Source: Bacteroidales bacterium UBA1410
GTDB taxonomy: Bacteria > Bacteroidota > Bacteroidia > Bacteroidales > Dysgonomonadaceae
Assembly (NCBI GenBank): GCA_002305015.1
Contig: DBPW01000033.1
Location: forward strand, 203,062-267,061
Direction of reading: 5' to 3'
DNA: 64,000 nt
Shown: piece after piece, positions 8,569 to 17,699 of the stretch
Numbering within the stretch: position 1 is the stretch's first letter
How the letters are laid out: every line of letters begins with the position of its first letter
Made by a program: the position numbers and the translations under genes
The notes under the pieces: generated by a model
Database searches by the model: none
Told to the model about the DNA's origin: nothing
What the model saw: only the letters and a program-made list of their open reading frames with translations

Positions 8569-9147
8569 CTAAAATTGAACCTGTATCGCTGTCTGAGCTT
8601 CTTCGGCAGCTTGAAAATAGGCTTTGGGTTTAAATCCGAACAAACCGGCATAAATGATCTGAGGGAATTTGCGAATATACGCATTATACTCTTTTACCAA
8701 TTGGTTGAATCGGTTCCGTTCAACCGCGATTCGATTCTCTGTACCGGCAAGTTCGTCCTGAAGAGCGAGGAAATTCTGATTGGCTTTCAACTCGGGATAA
8801 TTCTCCTGAATGAGAAGCAATCTGCTCAACGCTTCACTCAACTCTGTCTGAGCCTGTTGATATTTTCGGATATTCTCTTCCGTAAGATTTTCGGGATCTA
8901 TCGTTATCTGAGTAGCTTTGGCGCGAGCCTCGGTCACCTTCGTAAGGGTTTCTTGTTCGTGTTCGGCATAACCCTTCACGGTAGCCACAAGATTTGGAAT
9001 CAGATCAGCTCTGCGCTGATACGCATTTTGCACGTTGCCCCATTGCGAGGCTACGGCTTCCTGTTTTTCAACCATCGTGTTGTATCCGCAACTTGAGAAA
9101 ATAACACCCAAAAGAATTACCGAAAAAAGAATTTTAATATTTCTCAT
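8569..9147 (-). CDS. lemA: LemA-family lipoprotein
   Basis: 192 aa from the ATG at 9147. The frame is open upstream to 9285, but those codons are Cys-rich and unlike LemA and overlap the inferred promoter at 9193-9200. The chosen start gives a lipoprotein signal (FSSC, Cys20). The body is the all-helical LemA domain with the signatures QWGNVQNAYQRRADLIPNL and KVTEARAKA, ending in a conserved FNQLVKEYNAYIRKFP helix. LemA proteins are membrane-anchored helical bundles of uncertain function, usually encoded beside TPM-domain proteins as here. Confidence 0.93.
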   Translation of the reverse strand: MRNIKILFSVILLGVIFSSCGYNTMVEKQEAVASQWGNVQNAYQRRADLIPNLVATVKGYAEHEQETLTKVTEARAKATQITIDPENLTEENIRKYQQAQTELSEALSRLLLIQENYPELKANQNFLALQDELAGTENRIAVERNRFNQLVKEYNAYIRKFPQIIYAGLFGFKPKAYFQAAEEAQTAIQVQF

Positions 9148-9192
9148 TGTGTTGATGATTTTTACCGAATAATTTTTGGCAATAATTCCCGA

Positions 9193-9200
9193 CAAATATA
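9193..9200 (-). promoter_or_regulatory. Candidate -7 promoter box for the lemA-TPM-miaA unit
   Basis: TATATTTG on the minus strand fits TAnnTTTG, 45 nt before the LemA ATG. A TTTG lies 15 nt upstream, closer than the usual 19-21. It supports the start at 9147 rather than 9285. Confidence 0.5.
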
Positions 9201-9419
9201 CAAAACATCCCTTAACAAAAGAAATTATGTCCAAAATGGAAGTGCAACAACATCCCGGCCGAAAAATATCGCCGGTCTGCTTCAAGCTTGCTTCAAGGCA
9301 GAGAGAAAAAAATCCGATTGCGTAGATTTATCGTAAAGAATCCCCTGCATTTTTGCAATAAAAAACAAAATCTTAGAGCTGACGTAGAGTGACTGAGGCT
9401 TATGAAAGTCGGTTTGGTA

Positions 9420-10325
9420 TTATACTTTCCCTAAATTTCTGTATTCCAAGGGAGTAATTCCAACTCTTTTTTTAAAGAAAAAGATAAAATATTCATAAGA
9501 ATTGAAATTCAACTCATAAGCAATCTCTTTTAGAGATCGGTTCGTTTCGGCCAACAATTCTTTTGATTTTCTCAATTTCAGTTCCTGAAAATATTGTGCA
9601 GGAGCATAGCCTGTATAATCTTTAAAAACTTTTCTGAATCGCGAATAACTTATCCCCAATTTTGATGCAATTTCTTCAACATTAATCCCTTTATACATAT
9701 TTTCACTCATAATAATTTTGGCACGTTCTACAATTTGGCTCATGTTGTTGTCTTCAAAATCTTTATTCTGCGAATACGATAATATCATGCCAATAATATG
9801 TAAAACGATGCCGGCTAAATGCTGCTGAGCAGCGATTCTGTCGTCTTTTGCTACTTGTAACGCCGTAGAATAAAGATTTACCAAATCTTCATTCACACCA
9901 ATATCGATAACCTGTTTATTCGGGCTGATGAATTCGTTTTTTACCATCTCGTCAATAACTTGTCCTTCAAATCCAATATAATATTCGTTCCATCCTGTTT
10001 CAGGTGAAGGACAATAGGTATGCCATTGATTGGGAAAAAGAAAAATAATTTGTCCCTTATCAATAGTGGTTTTCTTTGTAGTTTCCGACATAAAAGAGCC
10101 GTGCCCTTTACTGATATAAAGTATCTGATACTCGGAAAGAATTCGTCCTTTACATGGGTCAAAATAATAGCTTTTGGGATGTTGCGTAGATGGATAGACT
10201 GTATTAGGAGCAACAGGCTGAAACCCGACCGTATTTACGGTCAAACCGTAACTTATGTCTTTCTCGTTTACGATCAGATATTTAAAATCTATAGGCAAAT
10301 CGTTATATCTCATGTTTTCATCCAT
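9420..10325 (-). CDS. AraC-family transcriptional regulator
   Basis: 301 aa. The N-terminal half (~25-160) is a cupin-type AraC ligand-binding domain (QILYISKGHGSF...GQIIFLFPNQWH), and residues ~200-298 hold the two helix-turn-helix motifs (VEEIASKLGISYSRFRKVFKDYTG; LKEIAYELNFNSYEYFIFFFKKRVG). This is the layout of sugar- or metabolite-sensing activators. It has a consensus promoter of its own. Its nearest neighbours are the oad operon, 630 bp upstream and on the same strand, and lemA downstream, so a regulated target cannot be named. The ATG at 10325 and a second Met four codons later are both plausible starts. Confidence 0.9.
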   Translation of the reverse strand: MDENMRYNDLPIDFKYLIVNEKDISYGLTVNTVGFQPVAPNTVYPSTQHPKSYYFDPCKGRILSEYQILYISKGHGSFMSETTKKTTIDKGQIIFLFPNQWHTYCPSPETGWNEYYIGFEGQVIDEMVKNEFISPNKQVIDIGVNEDLVNLYSTALQVAKDDRIAAQQHLAGIVLHIIGMILSYSQNKDFEDNNMSQIVERAKIIMSENMYKGINVEEIASKLGISYSRFRKVFKDYTGYAPAQYFQELKLRKSKELLAETNRSLKEIAYELNFNSYEYFIFFFKKRVGITPLEYRNLGKV

Positions 10326-10435
10326 CCTATTGTTTTAATTTAAGGACTTATTGCTTTTATTTGAAATAAAATCAGATTAAAAAAAGTGTTTGCCTTTATT
10401 GTTTTTTCTTTGTTATCAGACAACTTTCTACCTGT

Positions 10436-10466
10436 CAAAGATATAGAATATTAATGTTATAGCAAA
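10436..10466 (-). promoter_or_regulatory. Consensus Bacteroidetes promoter of the AraC-family gene
   Basis: On the minus strand TTTG (10466-10463) and TATCTTTG (10443-10436) are separated by exactly 19 nt, matching the published Bacteroides consensus TTTG-N19-TAnnTTTG. The start of transcription would be near 10429, giving a ~100-nt leader. It is the best-formed promoter in the window. Confidence 0.8.
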
Positions 10467-10493
10467 AAAAATAATGAACTTATTTAACCTCCG

Positions 10494-10833
10494 TTTTCGG
10501 GTATGGGGTATTGGCTCAACGAAGTTTTTGTCTACTTCAACAGGTGAGACAACATGCGGGAAGGATTTCCGCAATTTGGTTTAACGAAGTTTTGTTCGAT
10601 GGAGGGGTTTTGCCGACCTTTTATCGCATCTCCTTCGCTCCTCCTTCGCTCTTCCTTCGCTCCAAGGCAGGGATAACGACATCGAATTCCACGAAACCGG
10701 TATGAAACAAACCTATGTCTTTGCCGCATGTAGAGCGGGATCCGGAGGTAGAGCCGGAACGAACTTTATGCGATGGTGGCGCAAGCCTGATGCAAGCATG
10801 GAGCGAGGATGGTACGGCCTTGGTGCGAGGAAG
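10494..10833 (+). repeat. Dispersed intergenic repeat, copy A
   Basis: About 340 bp of non-coding DNA that aligns, in opposite orientation, with 52056-52421. The copies share a 23-nt perfect match (10811-10833 with 52056-52078), the block TTTAACGAAGTTTT (10580-10593 with 52320-52333), TAGAGCGGGA (10731-10740 with 52160-52169) and CTTCCTTCGCT, separated by diverged stretches and small indels. It contains short internal repeats (CTCCTTCGCT units; two AACGAAGTTTT motifs) and small stems such as CCGC...GCGG. No transposase gene is inside. The short reading frames crossing it are probably not genes. Confidence 0.75.
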
Positions 10834-10906
10834 GGGTATCTTGTCCCGAAATACGTTTACAGAAAATGTAAACAAAAATCCGGACGATACCCATTACAAA
10901 AATAAA

Positions 10907-10933
10907 AAAGGTGATCATCCCGGACCACCCTTT
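10907..10933 (-). terminator. Rho-independent terminator of the oad operon
   Basis: On the minus strand AAAGgGTGgTC pairs with GAtCACCTTT around a CGGGAT loop (one bulge, one wobble) and is followed by a T-rich tract. It lies 24 nt past the oadB stop codon. Confidence 0.8.
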
Positions 10934-10956
10934 CTATATGAAATCTTATCGTTATA

Positions 10957-12165
10957 TTATCCCAAAAACGAAATCAATACGCCTGCGGCAATAGCCGATC
11001 CGATTACCCCGGAAACATTACTAGCCATACAATATTGCAGGATATGATTCGATTTGTCGTATTTCAATGCCATCTCGTTTGCCACACGCGAAGCCATCGG
11101 TACGGCACTCAGACCGGTTGCCCCGATAAGCGGATTGATCTTTTTATTTGAAAACATGTTATAGACCTTCACACCCAAAATGCCGCCGGCAACCGATATG
11201 GCGAAAGCCAAAAATCCACCAACCACAATACCCAATGTTTGTGGCGAAAGGAATACCTCGGCCGTCATGGTAGCTCCTACACACAACCCAAGAAAAATGG
11301 TTGCCGTATTCATAATGGGACCCGACGCTGCTTCGGCCAGACGACTTGTGGAAGTTCCGATTTCCTTAACCAAATTTCCAAACAGCAACATGCCGAGCAA
11401 GGGTGCCGACGAAGGAACAAAAACAGCCACAACCACACCCAATACGATAGGGAAAACAATCTTCACTACTTTCAAGTGTTTGATAGCATGTTTGGGAGGA
11501 TACAACTTATCCATGTTGCGCATGTGAATTTTGAATTCATTTTCGGTCATCAGCAATTTCGACACCAAGGGAATAATCACCGGCACCAGCGCCATATAAG
11601 AATAAGCAGCAATAGCAATGGGTCCTAACAGATGCGGTGCCAATTTGATGGTCGTATAAATAGCGGTAGGTCCGTCGGCACCGCCGATGATACCCAACGA
11701 AGCTGCCTCATTCAAATTGAATCCCATCAAAACAGCCCCCAACAATACCGTAAAAATACCCAACTGTGCAGCTCCCCCAAAAAGCGACAACTTGAGGTTG
11801 CGCAGCATAGGGCCGAAATCGGTAAGTGCTCCAACCCCCATAAAAATAATCGGAGGAAGCAATCCTGTCTTAATAAGCGAATAATAAAGAAAATTCATGA
11901 TGCCGTATTTGCTCGCAATTTCCGGAAGGTTCATATAGCTCCCGTCGGCATATTGAACAGCAGATGCGTCCACTATACCCAAGCCTGCTCCGGGCAAGTT
12001 GGCCAACAGCACTCCAAATCCGATAGGTACAAGCAACAACGGCTCGTATTCCTTTCGAATTCCCAGATACAGCAAAACAAAAGCGATAATCCACATGATG
12101 ACGGTTTTGAGATCTAAGACCCCAAACGCCGTCATTTCAAATAAACCCGAAAAAATATCCCCCAT
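10957..12165 (-). CDS. oadB: Oxaloacetate decarboxylase beta subunit, Na+ pump
   Basis: 402 aa integral membrane protein with about ten hydrophobic segments. It carries the family's most conserved sequence IIGGADGPTAIY (around residues 155-170), whose aspartate is implicated in Na+ transport in the Klebsiella enzyme, and the conserved C-terminal ATGLSAVPMASRVA region. In the complex it decarboxylates carboxybiotin and couples the energy to Na+ export. It starts 4 nt after the alpha-subunit stop codon, and a terminator follows, so it closes the oadGAB operon. Homologous beta subunits serve methylmalonyl-CoA and glutaconyl-CoA decarboxylases; the alpha subunit next door argues for oxaloacetate. 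Confidence 0.95.
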   Translation of the reverse strand: MGDIFSGLFEMTAFGVLDLKTVIMWIIAFVLLYLGIRKEYEPLLLVPIGFGVLLANLPGAGLGIVDASAVQYADGSYMNLPEIASKYGIMNFLYYSLIKTGLLPPIIFMGVGALTDFGPMLRNLKLSLFGGAAQLGIFTVLLGAVLMGFNLNEAASLGIIGGADGPTAIYTTIKLAPHLLGPIAIAAYSYMALVPVIIPLVSKLLMTENEFKIHMRNMDKLYPPKHAIKHLKVVKIVFPIVLGVVVAVFVPSSAPLLGMLLFGNLVKEIGTSTSRLAEAASGPIMNTATIFLGLCVGATMTAEVFLSPQTLGIVVGGFLAFAISVAGGILGVKVYNMFSNKKINPLIGATGLSAVPMASRVANEMALKYDKSNHILQYCMASNVSGVIGSAIAAGVLISFLG

Positions 12166-12169
12166 ATCC

Positions 12170-14071
12170 TCATTGCAATTTAAGAATCACATCATCTTCA
12201 AATACAGAATCACCATTCGATACACAGATTTCAACCACAGTTCCATCCTCTTCGGCAGCGATTGTATTATAGGTCTTCATGGATTCTATGTATCCGATTA
12301 CATCTCCCTTTTTAACTTTATCGCCTACTTTAACAGGTTTTTCTGAAGGATCTTTCGTCAAAAAGAATTTTCCCTCGAGAGGCGCAACAAGTGCTTTGAT
12401 TTTCCCTTTTGGAGCCGATGAAGATTTTTCGGCAGGTTTCACATCCTTTGCCGGTTTATCGGCTTCCTTATTTTCAGCCCCATCCTCATCCGGGTAAGAA
12501 ATATTTACCTCATATTCCTCATCATCAATAGTGACGATCAATTTCTTCGGCTTATACTCATTATTTTGTGGAACCGAAACGGCAGGTACTTCTCCCTTTT
12601 TTTGCTTTTCAGCTGCTTTTTTCTCGGCCAAATCTTTTTCGAATGCCGCTTTAGCTTCGCCACTTTTGTAGGCTCTGTATTGTTCGGGATGCATGGCCAA
12701 CTCAAAAAGTTCCTCGTCATCACGGCCAAAGTCCCAATTGTTCCTTTTCATCTCGGCACGAAATTCATCCAATTGATCGGGATACAAATCTTGCGGATTT
12801 CCGGTATAAAATTCCCGCCCTTGTTCTTTTGCCAATGCCACAAGCTCCGGAGCTACCTCACCGGGAAGTTTACCCGATTTGCCGAGAATCATATCCCAAA
12901 TGTTATCGGCAATCATCGACCAGCGCTCTTTGCCTTTCTCCATCTGGATCACGTTCATCAGGGCGAGGTTTTTTACGTACTGGCTAAACGGCGTCACCAA
13001 TGGAGGGTATCCAACTTTCGGCCAAATATAGGTGACCTCATCGAACAATTTTATCAGCAAATCGTCCAATGTGAGTTCCTGTCTGCCGTTTTTAGCCAAC
13101 CATCTGTTAAGCGACTCCAAATTATTTTCCAGATCGGCCATCAGGCTCCCCATCATTCCGCCCGGCAAACCGGGGCCGATAAGCAACGAATTCATCAACC
13201 GATTCTTGGGATTGATATAATAACCCAGAAAATCGTCGATAAAACTTTGTGTGAGCGAACGCACTTTCATATAGGCTTTCATGTTGATATCGGGAACGGC
13301 AAATCCGGCATCCTTCAGCATTGCTTGTACGGCAAGCACATCGGCATGAGCTGTACCCCATGAAAGCGGCTCCATAGCCACGTCAACATAATCGACACCG
13401 GCCTCTGCTACTTCAAGAATCGATGCCATCTGAAAACCGGGGCCGGCATGACCGTGATATTGCACCGGGATGTGAGGATGACGAGTTTTGATATTTTTCA
13501 CAATCTTGCCCAGCGATACCGGTCTTCCAATTCCGGCCATATCTTTTATGCAAATTTCGTCTGCACCCATTTCGATCAACGTGTCGGCCAACCGAGTGTA
13601 ATATTCAACCGTATGAATAGGTGAAACGGTAATACAAAGCGCCGCTTGGGAAATCATGCCCGCTTCTTTCGCAAATTTGATGGAATTCTCCAAGTTGCGT
13701 ACATCGTTCAATCCGTCAAACGAACGAGCAATATCGGTACCCTGTTTTTTCTTCACTTGAAACATAAGCCGGCGCACATCGGCCGGAACAGGAGTCATGC
13801 GGATGCCATTCAATCCCCTCTCGAGCATGTGTGTTTGAATGCCGGCCTCGTTGAAAGGTTTCACCCATTCTCTCACTGCAATATTTGGATTTTCACCAAA
13901 CAACAGGTTAATCTGTTCAAACCCCCCGCCATTGGTTTCAACACGAGTAAAACATCCCATATCGATAATAGCAGGAGCTACAGCTTTCAATTGATCTACC
14001 CGTGGCACATATTTCCCCGACGACTGCCACATGTCGCGATATAAAAGACTAAATCCTATCTGTTTTGCCAT
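12170..14071 (-). CDS. oadA: Oxaloacetate decarboxylase alpha subunit (carboxyltransferase plus biotinyl domain)
   Basis: 633 aa. The carboxyltransferase TIM barrel (~1-290) opens with LLYRDMWQSSGKY, a variant of the usual RDxHQS motif, and has the metal-site sequences CIKDMAG and YHGHAGPGF. A PYC/OADA helical region follows (~310-470), then a charged Ala/Lys/Pro linker (~500-565) and a biotinyl domain with the acceptor Lys599 in IESMKT. It transfers CO2 from oxaloacetate to biotin, making pyruvate; the beta subunit then releases CO2 and pumps Na+. It is the middle gene of oadGAB with gaps of 6 and 4 nt. Pyruvate carboxylase subunit B is the main alternative name, but oadB and oadG next door favour the pump. 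Confidence 0.93.
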   Translation of the reverse strand: MAKQIGFSLLYRDMWQSSGKYVPRVDQLKAVAPAIIDMGCFTRVETNGGGFEQINLLFGENPNIAVREWVKPFNEAGIQTHMLERGLNGIRMTPVPADVRRLMFQVKKKQGTDIARSFDGLNDVRNLENSIKFAKEAGMISQAALCITVSPIHTVEYYTRLADTLIEMGADEICIKDMAGIGRPVSLGKIVKNIKTRHPHIPVQYHGHAGPGFQMASILEVAEAGVDYVDVAMEPLSWGTAHADVLAVQAMLKDAGFAVPDINMKAYMKVRSLTQSFIDDFLGYYINPKNRLMNSLLIGPGLPGGMMGSLMADLENNLESLNRWLAKNGRQELTLDDLLIKLFDEVTYIWPKVGYPPLVTPFSQYVKNLALMNVIQMEKGKERWSMIADNIWDMILGKSGKLPGEVAPELVALAKEQGREFYTGNPQDLYPDQLDEFRAEMKRNNWDFGRDDEELFELAMHPEQYRAYKSGEAKAAFEKDLAEKKAAEKQKKGEVPAVSVPQNNEYKPKKLIVTIDDEEYEVNISYPDEDGAENKEADKPAKDVKPAEKSSSAPKGKIKALVAPLEGKFFLTKDPSEKPVKVGDKVKKGDVIGYIESMKTYNTIAAEEDGTVVEICVSNGDSVFEDDVILKLQ

Positions 14072-14077
14072 AATTAT

Positions 14078-14347
14078 TTATTTTGTGCTTTTTGTTTTCC
14101 CTATGTTAATTATTTTGCCCTTCCCCCTGGTAACGGCATCCACCGCTGCTACAATGGCTGCCATTTTTTTGGGATGTATACCCGTATCCCCTTCGGTATC
14201 ATTTTTCTTAGGTGTATGTGGAGTTGGGAGAAAACGATTCGTAACTCCTATAATAAAATTTCCAACAGCCACAACCAACAAAAGAATAACAAAAACCGTA
14301 AGCATTCCTACAACCAGAAGAAAAAGAGCTTCATTCATATTCTCCAT
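14078..14347 (-). CDS. oadG: Oxaloacetate decarboxylase gamma subunit (OadG family)
   Basis: 89 aa with one long N-terminal membrane helix (residues ~6-34) followed by a short hydrophilic tail. Size, topology and position directly before oadA and oadB match the gamma subunit, which anchors the alpha subunit to the membrane and helps assemble the complex. The sequence itself is weakly conserved, as is normal for OadG, so the call rests largely on context. First gene of the operon, with a possible promoter at 14425-14432. Confidence 0.85.
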   Translation of the reverse strand: MENMNEALFLLVVGMLTVFVILLLVVAVGNFIIGVTNRFLPTPHTPKKNDTEGDTGIHPKKMAAIVAAVDAVTRGKGKIINIGKTKSTK

Positions 14348-14400
14348 ATGATAAATCGATTAATATTGTTTAAAATTGAAAAGAAAAACAGGAAATTTGA

Positions 14401-14418
14401 TGAAAAATCAATTTTTCA
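14401..14418. promoter_or_regulatory. Palindrome at the inferred 5' end of the oad transcript
   Basis: TGAAAAAT and ATTTTTCA are separated by 2 nt. It starts 7 nt after the TATTTTTG box, i.e. at the predicted transcript start, and could be a 5' protective hairpin or an operator. Confidence 0.45.
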
Positions 14419-14424
14419 CGGCTC

Positions 14425-14432
14425 CAAAAATA
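14425..14432 (-). promoter_or_regulatory. Candidate -7 promoter box for oadGAB
   Basis: TATTTTTG on the minus strand fits TAnnTTTG, 78 nt before the oadG start. It overlaps the T-rich tail of the terminator of the upstream ATPase gene. No clear -33 element. Confidence 0.45.
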
Positions 14433-14443
14433 ATAAAAAAAAT

Positions 14444-14472
14444 TTACCTTGCCCATTCAAAGGACAAGGTAA
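14444..14472 (-). terminator. Rho-independent terminator of the P-type ATPase gene
   Basis: TTACCTTG (14444-14451) pairs with CAAGGTAA (14465-14472), extended inward by CC/GG across one mismatch. On the minus strand it is followed by eight T residues in a row. It lies 73 nt beyond the ATPase stop codon. Confidence 0.8.
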
Positions 14473-14544
14473 GTGTAAATTTATCATTTATTTAAGCTGA
14501 ATTTTAATCCCTTTACATTCGTTAATGACAAAAAACAGCACGAT

Positions 14545-17217
14545 TTAATATTCGTCTTTTGAACTGTTTAATTTCAACAGTTTCATCAACTCGACCATAA
14601 CAATAGGGACTAACGAGAGCAGCAATACATAAGTCCAATGCGTTCCGTCCATGGGAACGGTGCCAAAAATATTCATGACGGGCGGAATCAGAAGAATTAA
14701 AGCCATAAATGCTGCCGAAACAACAATGGCACCTATCAACGGTCTGTTGAGCAACGGACTGATTTTGAAACAGGAAATTTTGTTGGAATGCAGATTCCGA
14801 ACATGAATCAACTGGGCAAATCCGAGTACGGCAAAAGCCATGGTTTGTCCTAAAGGCTGACCACCATCGTTAAATCCGATCAGATATGCAGCCAGCGAAA
14901 TCAAGCCGATGGTTGTTCCCTGATAAATGATGCGCCAAACCATTCCCCGACCGAAAATTCCTTTTTGAGGATCTCGCGGTTTACGTCTCATAATATCTTT
15001 TTCGGCAGGATCCATACTCAATGCCAGCGCGGGAAGGCTATCCGTTACCAAATTAATCCAAAGAATAAGGATCGGCGTCAGCGGATTGCCAAGATTCAAC
15101 AACGAGGCAATAAGGATGAGCAGGACCTCACCCACATTAGATGATAACAAATATTGAATGGCTTTGAGAATATTGTCATAAATACGACGTCCTTCTTCGA
15201 CGGCATTGACAATGGTAGCAAAATTATCGTCGGTAAGGATTATGTCCGCCACTTCCTTCGCCACCTCGGTTCCTGTTACACCCATTGCAACACCTACATC
15301 TGCCTGTTTTAAAGCAGGGGCATCGTTTACCCCGTCACCCGTCATGGCAACAATATCGCCATAGGATTGCCATGCTTTCACGATTCGCACTTTGTGCACC
15401 GGAGCCACACGGGCATAAACCGAATACGATTTCACATTGCGATATAAATCGTTATCGGACATATTCTCCAAATCGGAACCTGTGACCGTTTGATCGCCTT
15501 CCCGATAAATTCCGATCTCTTTAGCAATGGCAAGAGCCGTAATCTTATGATCCCCGGTAATCATTACCGGACGTATACCGGCTATTTTGCATTTGCTCAC
15601 CGCTTCTTTCACTTCGGGGCGGGGAGGATCGATCATGCCGATCAACCCTACAAAAACCAACGCATTCTCGACGGTTTCGACCGTCACTTTATCGGGAAGT
15701 TTGTCAATATCTTTATACGCAACAGCAAGAACACGCAAAGCATCTTGCGCCATACTCTCATTTTGTCTCCTGATTGCTTCGATATCTTCTTGGGTAATCG
15801 GACGAACCTTGCCATGAACACGAATGCAAGAGGTAACACTCAAGACTTCATCAACCCCTCCTTTCACATTAACACGCAGTTGCCCGTTTTCCAATTTGTT
15901 GATGGTGGCCATGCGTTTGCGTTCAGAATCGAAAGGAACCTCGCCGACCCGGGGATGTTTTTTCTCTTCCTCATTCTTATTCATACCGAAATTCAACGCA
16001 ATGTCAACAATAGCCGTTTCGGTGGGATCACCCGAGTTTTCATGACTTCCGTCGGGAAACATTCTCAGATGAGCGTCGGTACACAATAATGCCGATTGCA
16101 ACAGCATTTTCCCATCCGAACCCAAACGTTCGAATGTGGCAGCATCCCGAAAATCGATTTCGTTCGCAGTGGTCCATCCTTTTACTATAGTCATCTTATT
16201 TTGGGTAAGTGTCCCCGTTTTGTCGGAACAAATTACCGTAACACTTCCCAATGACTCAACCGAAGGCAGTTTGCGTACAATGGCATGAAGTTTTACGAGA
16301 CGCTGCACACCGATGGAAAGTACCAGCGTCGAAACAATCTGCAACCCTTCAGGAATGGCGGCAACAGCAAGGCTCACTGCCATCATAAACATTTCAAGCC
16401 AATTGTTGCCGTACAGCAGTCCTACAATAAAAATGACCAAACAGATGACAAGAGCAACATAACCCAATGTTTTTCCCAGCTGTTCCAACCGTTTACTCAT
16501 TGGCGTTTCGGTTCTCTCGGCATGCTGAAGCATATGTGCAATTTTGCCTACTTCGGTATGCATACCTGTTGCCACAACTATACCTTTACCCCGACCGTAA
16601 GTCACCACGCACGTCGAGAACGCCATATTCTTACGATCGCCCAACGGCACGTCTTCCGCATTCAACGTTTCGGCATTTTTCTCCACCGGAACAGATTCGC
16701 CGGTCAGAGCCGATTCCTGAATTTTCAGGTTCACCGCTTCTATGAGTCGCATATCGGCAGGAACAATATCTCCTGTATCCAATACAACAATGTCACCGGG
16801 AACAATCTCCGTAGAAGAAATTTCAACAATTTGTCCCTCGCGCAGCACTTTAGAATGCGGCGCACTCATCTTTTTCAGTGCTTCTAAGGAAGATTGCGCT
16901 TTTTTCTCTTCAACCATTCCGATAAGGGCATTAACCACCAAAATGGCAAGAATAACTATCGTATCTAAAAAACCCTCTCCGTTTTGCAGACCCATTATTC
17001 CCGAAATAACGGCAGCGACGAAAAGGATCATCACCATCGATCCTTTAAACTGATCGAAAAAGATTTGTAAAGTTGATTTTTGTTTTTCGGATTGAAGCCG
17101 ATTCGGTCCATAGGTTTCGAGACGCTTTTTTGCTTCAGCAGCCGACAATCCCTTTTCGGCAGACACACCGAATTGTTGAAGTATCTCTTCAATATGTTGA
17201 TTATAAAAATATTTCAT
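14545..17217 (-). CDS. P-type Ca2+-transporting ATPase
   Basis: 890 aa, type II P-type ATPase. N-terminal cation-ATPase domain (~5-75), two membrane segments, actuator domain with LTGES at 171-175, membrane pair with the ion-site motif IPEGL near 288, phosphorylation site Asp332 in DKTGTLT, nucleotide-binding domain (~345-510), hinge TGDGVNDAPALKQADVG and six C-terminal membrane segments. The IPEGL motif and the C-terminal region place it with the SERCA/PMCA-like Ca2+ pumps, which export Ca2+ from the cytoplasm using ATP. Na+/K+ or Mg2+ specificity is less likely but not excluded. Single gene, terminator downstream; it is divergent from the EF-G-like gene across a 557-bp spacer. Confidence 0.93.
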   Translation of the reverse strand: MKYFYNQHIEEILQQFGVSAEKGLSAAEAKKRLETYGPNRLQSEKQKSTLQIFFDQFKGSMVMILFVAAVISGIMGLQNGEGFLDTIVILAILVVNALIGMVEEKKAQSSLEALKKMSAPHSKVLREGQIVEISSTEIVPGDIVVLDTGDIVPADMRLIEAVNLKIQESALTGESVPVEKNAETLNAEDVPLGDRKNMAFSTCVVTYGRGKGIVVATGMHTEVGKIAHMLQHAERTETPMSKRLEQLGKTLGYVALVICLVIFIVGLLYGNNWLEMFMMAVSLAVAAIPEGLQIVSTLVLSIGVQRLVKLHAIVRKLPSVESLGSVTVICSDKTGTLTQNKMTIVKGWTTANEIDFRDAATFERLGSDGKMLLQSALLCTDAHLRMFPDGSHENSGDPTETAIVDIALNFGMNKNEEEKKHPRVGEVPFDSERKRMATINKLENGQLRVNVKGGVDEVLSVTSCIRVHGKVRPITQEDIEAIRRQNESMAQDALRVLAVAYKDIDKLPDKVTVETVENALVFVGLIGMIDPPRPEVKEAVSKCKIAGIRPVMITGDHKITALAIAKEIGIYREGDQTVTGSDLENMSDNDLYRNVKSYSVYARVAPVHKVRIVKAWQSYGDIVAMTGDGVNDAPALKQADVGVAMGVTGTEVAKEVADIILTDDNFATIVNAVEEGRRIYDNILKAIQYLLSSNVGEVLLILIASLLNLGNPLTPILILWINLVTDSLPALALSMDPAEKDIMRRKPRDPQKGIFGRGMVWRIIYQGTTIGLISLAAYLIGFNDGGQPLGQTMAFAVLGFAQLIHVRNLHSNKISCFKISPLLNRPLIGAIVVSAAFMALILLIPPVMNIFGTVPMDGTHWTYVLLLSLVPIVMVELMKLLKLNSSKDEY

Positions 17218-17687
17218 TTGAAATCGTATTTTAAATTGTTTAAAAAAAACAGAATAAAAAGGTATTTTTTAAGGCGTACAAAAAACATCCAAGGTTTTAA
17301 ACGATACCCGGATCCACACCAGCCATCCATAATTGCTTACTCACTAACAACCTTATCTTTTTAGCAAATTCTACGTACAAATATTGAATAAATACCGGTT
17401 TTATCATGAATACTCATTCCTCTAAGCACAATCTGCATATACCCTATTCGATGTGCAGAAGTGTTGTTCATTATTTAATTCGCCAAAAGTACAAAAAATC
17501 CATATAATTTAGAAAGTATTCCGGCAAAAGGCTATATCATAGTACCTATAGTTTTCAACATACGAAAAACAACTTATGTTGAATCACTTCGAATAGAATC
17601 AATCTTATATTTTATGTTATAAAACATAATTCTTTAACATTATTGTATATTTCATGAATTGCTCGGTTTTTTTTAACTTGCGGGCGT

Positions 17688-17695
17688 TATTTTTG
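17688..17695 (+). promoter_or_regulatory. -7 promoter box of the EF-G-like gene
   Basis: TATTTTTG fits TAnnTTTG, 79 nt before the start codon. A TTG eight nucleotides upstream is too close to be a normal -33 box, so an activator may be needed. Confidence 0.55.
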
Positions 17696-17699
17696 TGAT

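Noticed and set aside
9148..9285. 46-codon N-terminal extension of LemA
   Set aside because: It is not LemA-like and overlaps the inferred promoter; the internal ATG gives a clean lipoprotein signal.
10511..10905. Small open frames in the araC-oadB spacer
   Set aside because: They fall in the dispersed repeat, lack start signals and are not conserved as proteins between the two copies.
12566..13363. 265-codon open frame opposite oadA
   Set aside because: Entirely antisense to a well-supported gene and composed of aromatic/His-rich low-probability sequence.
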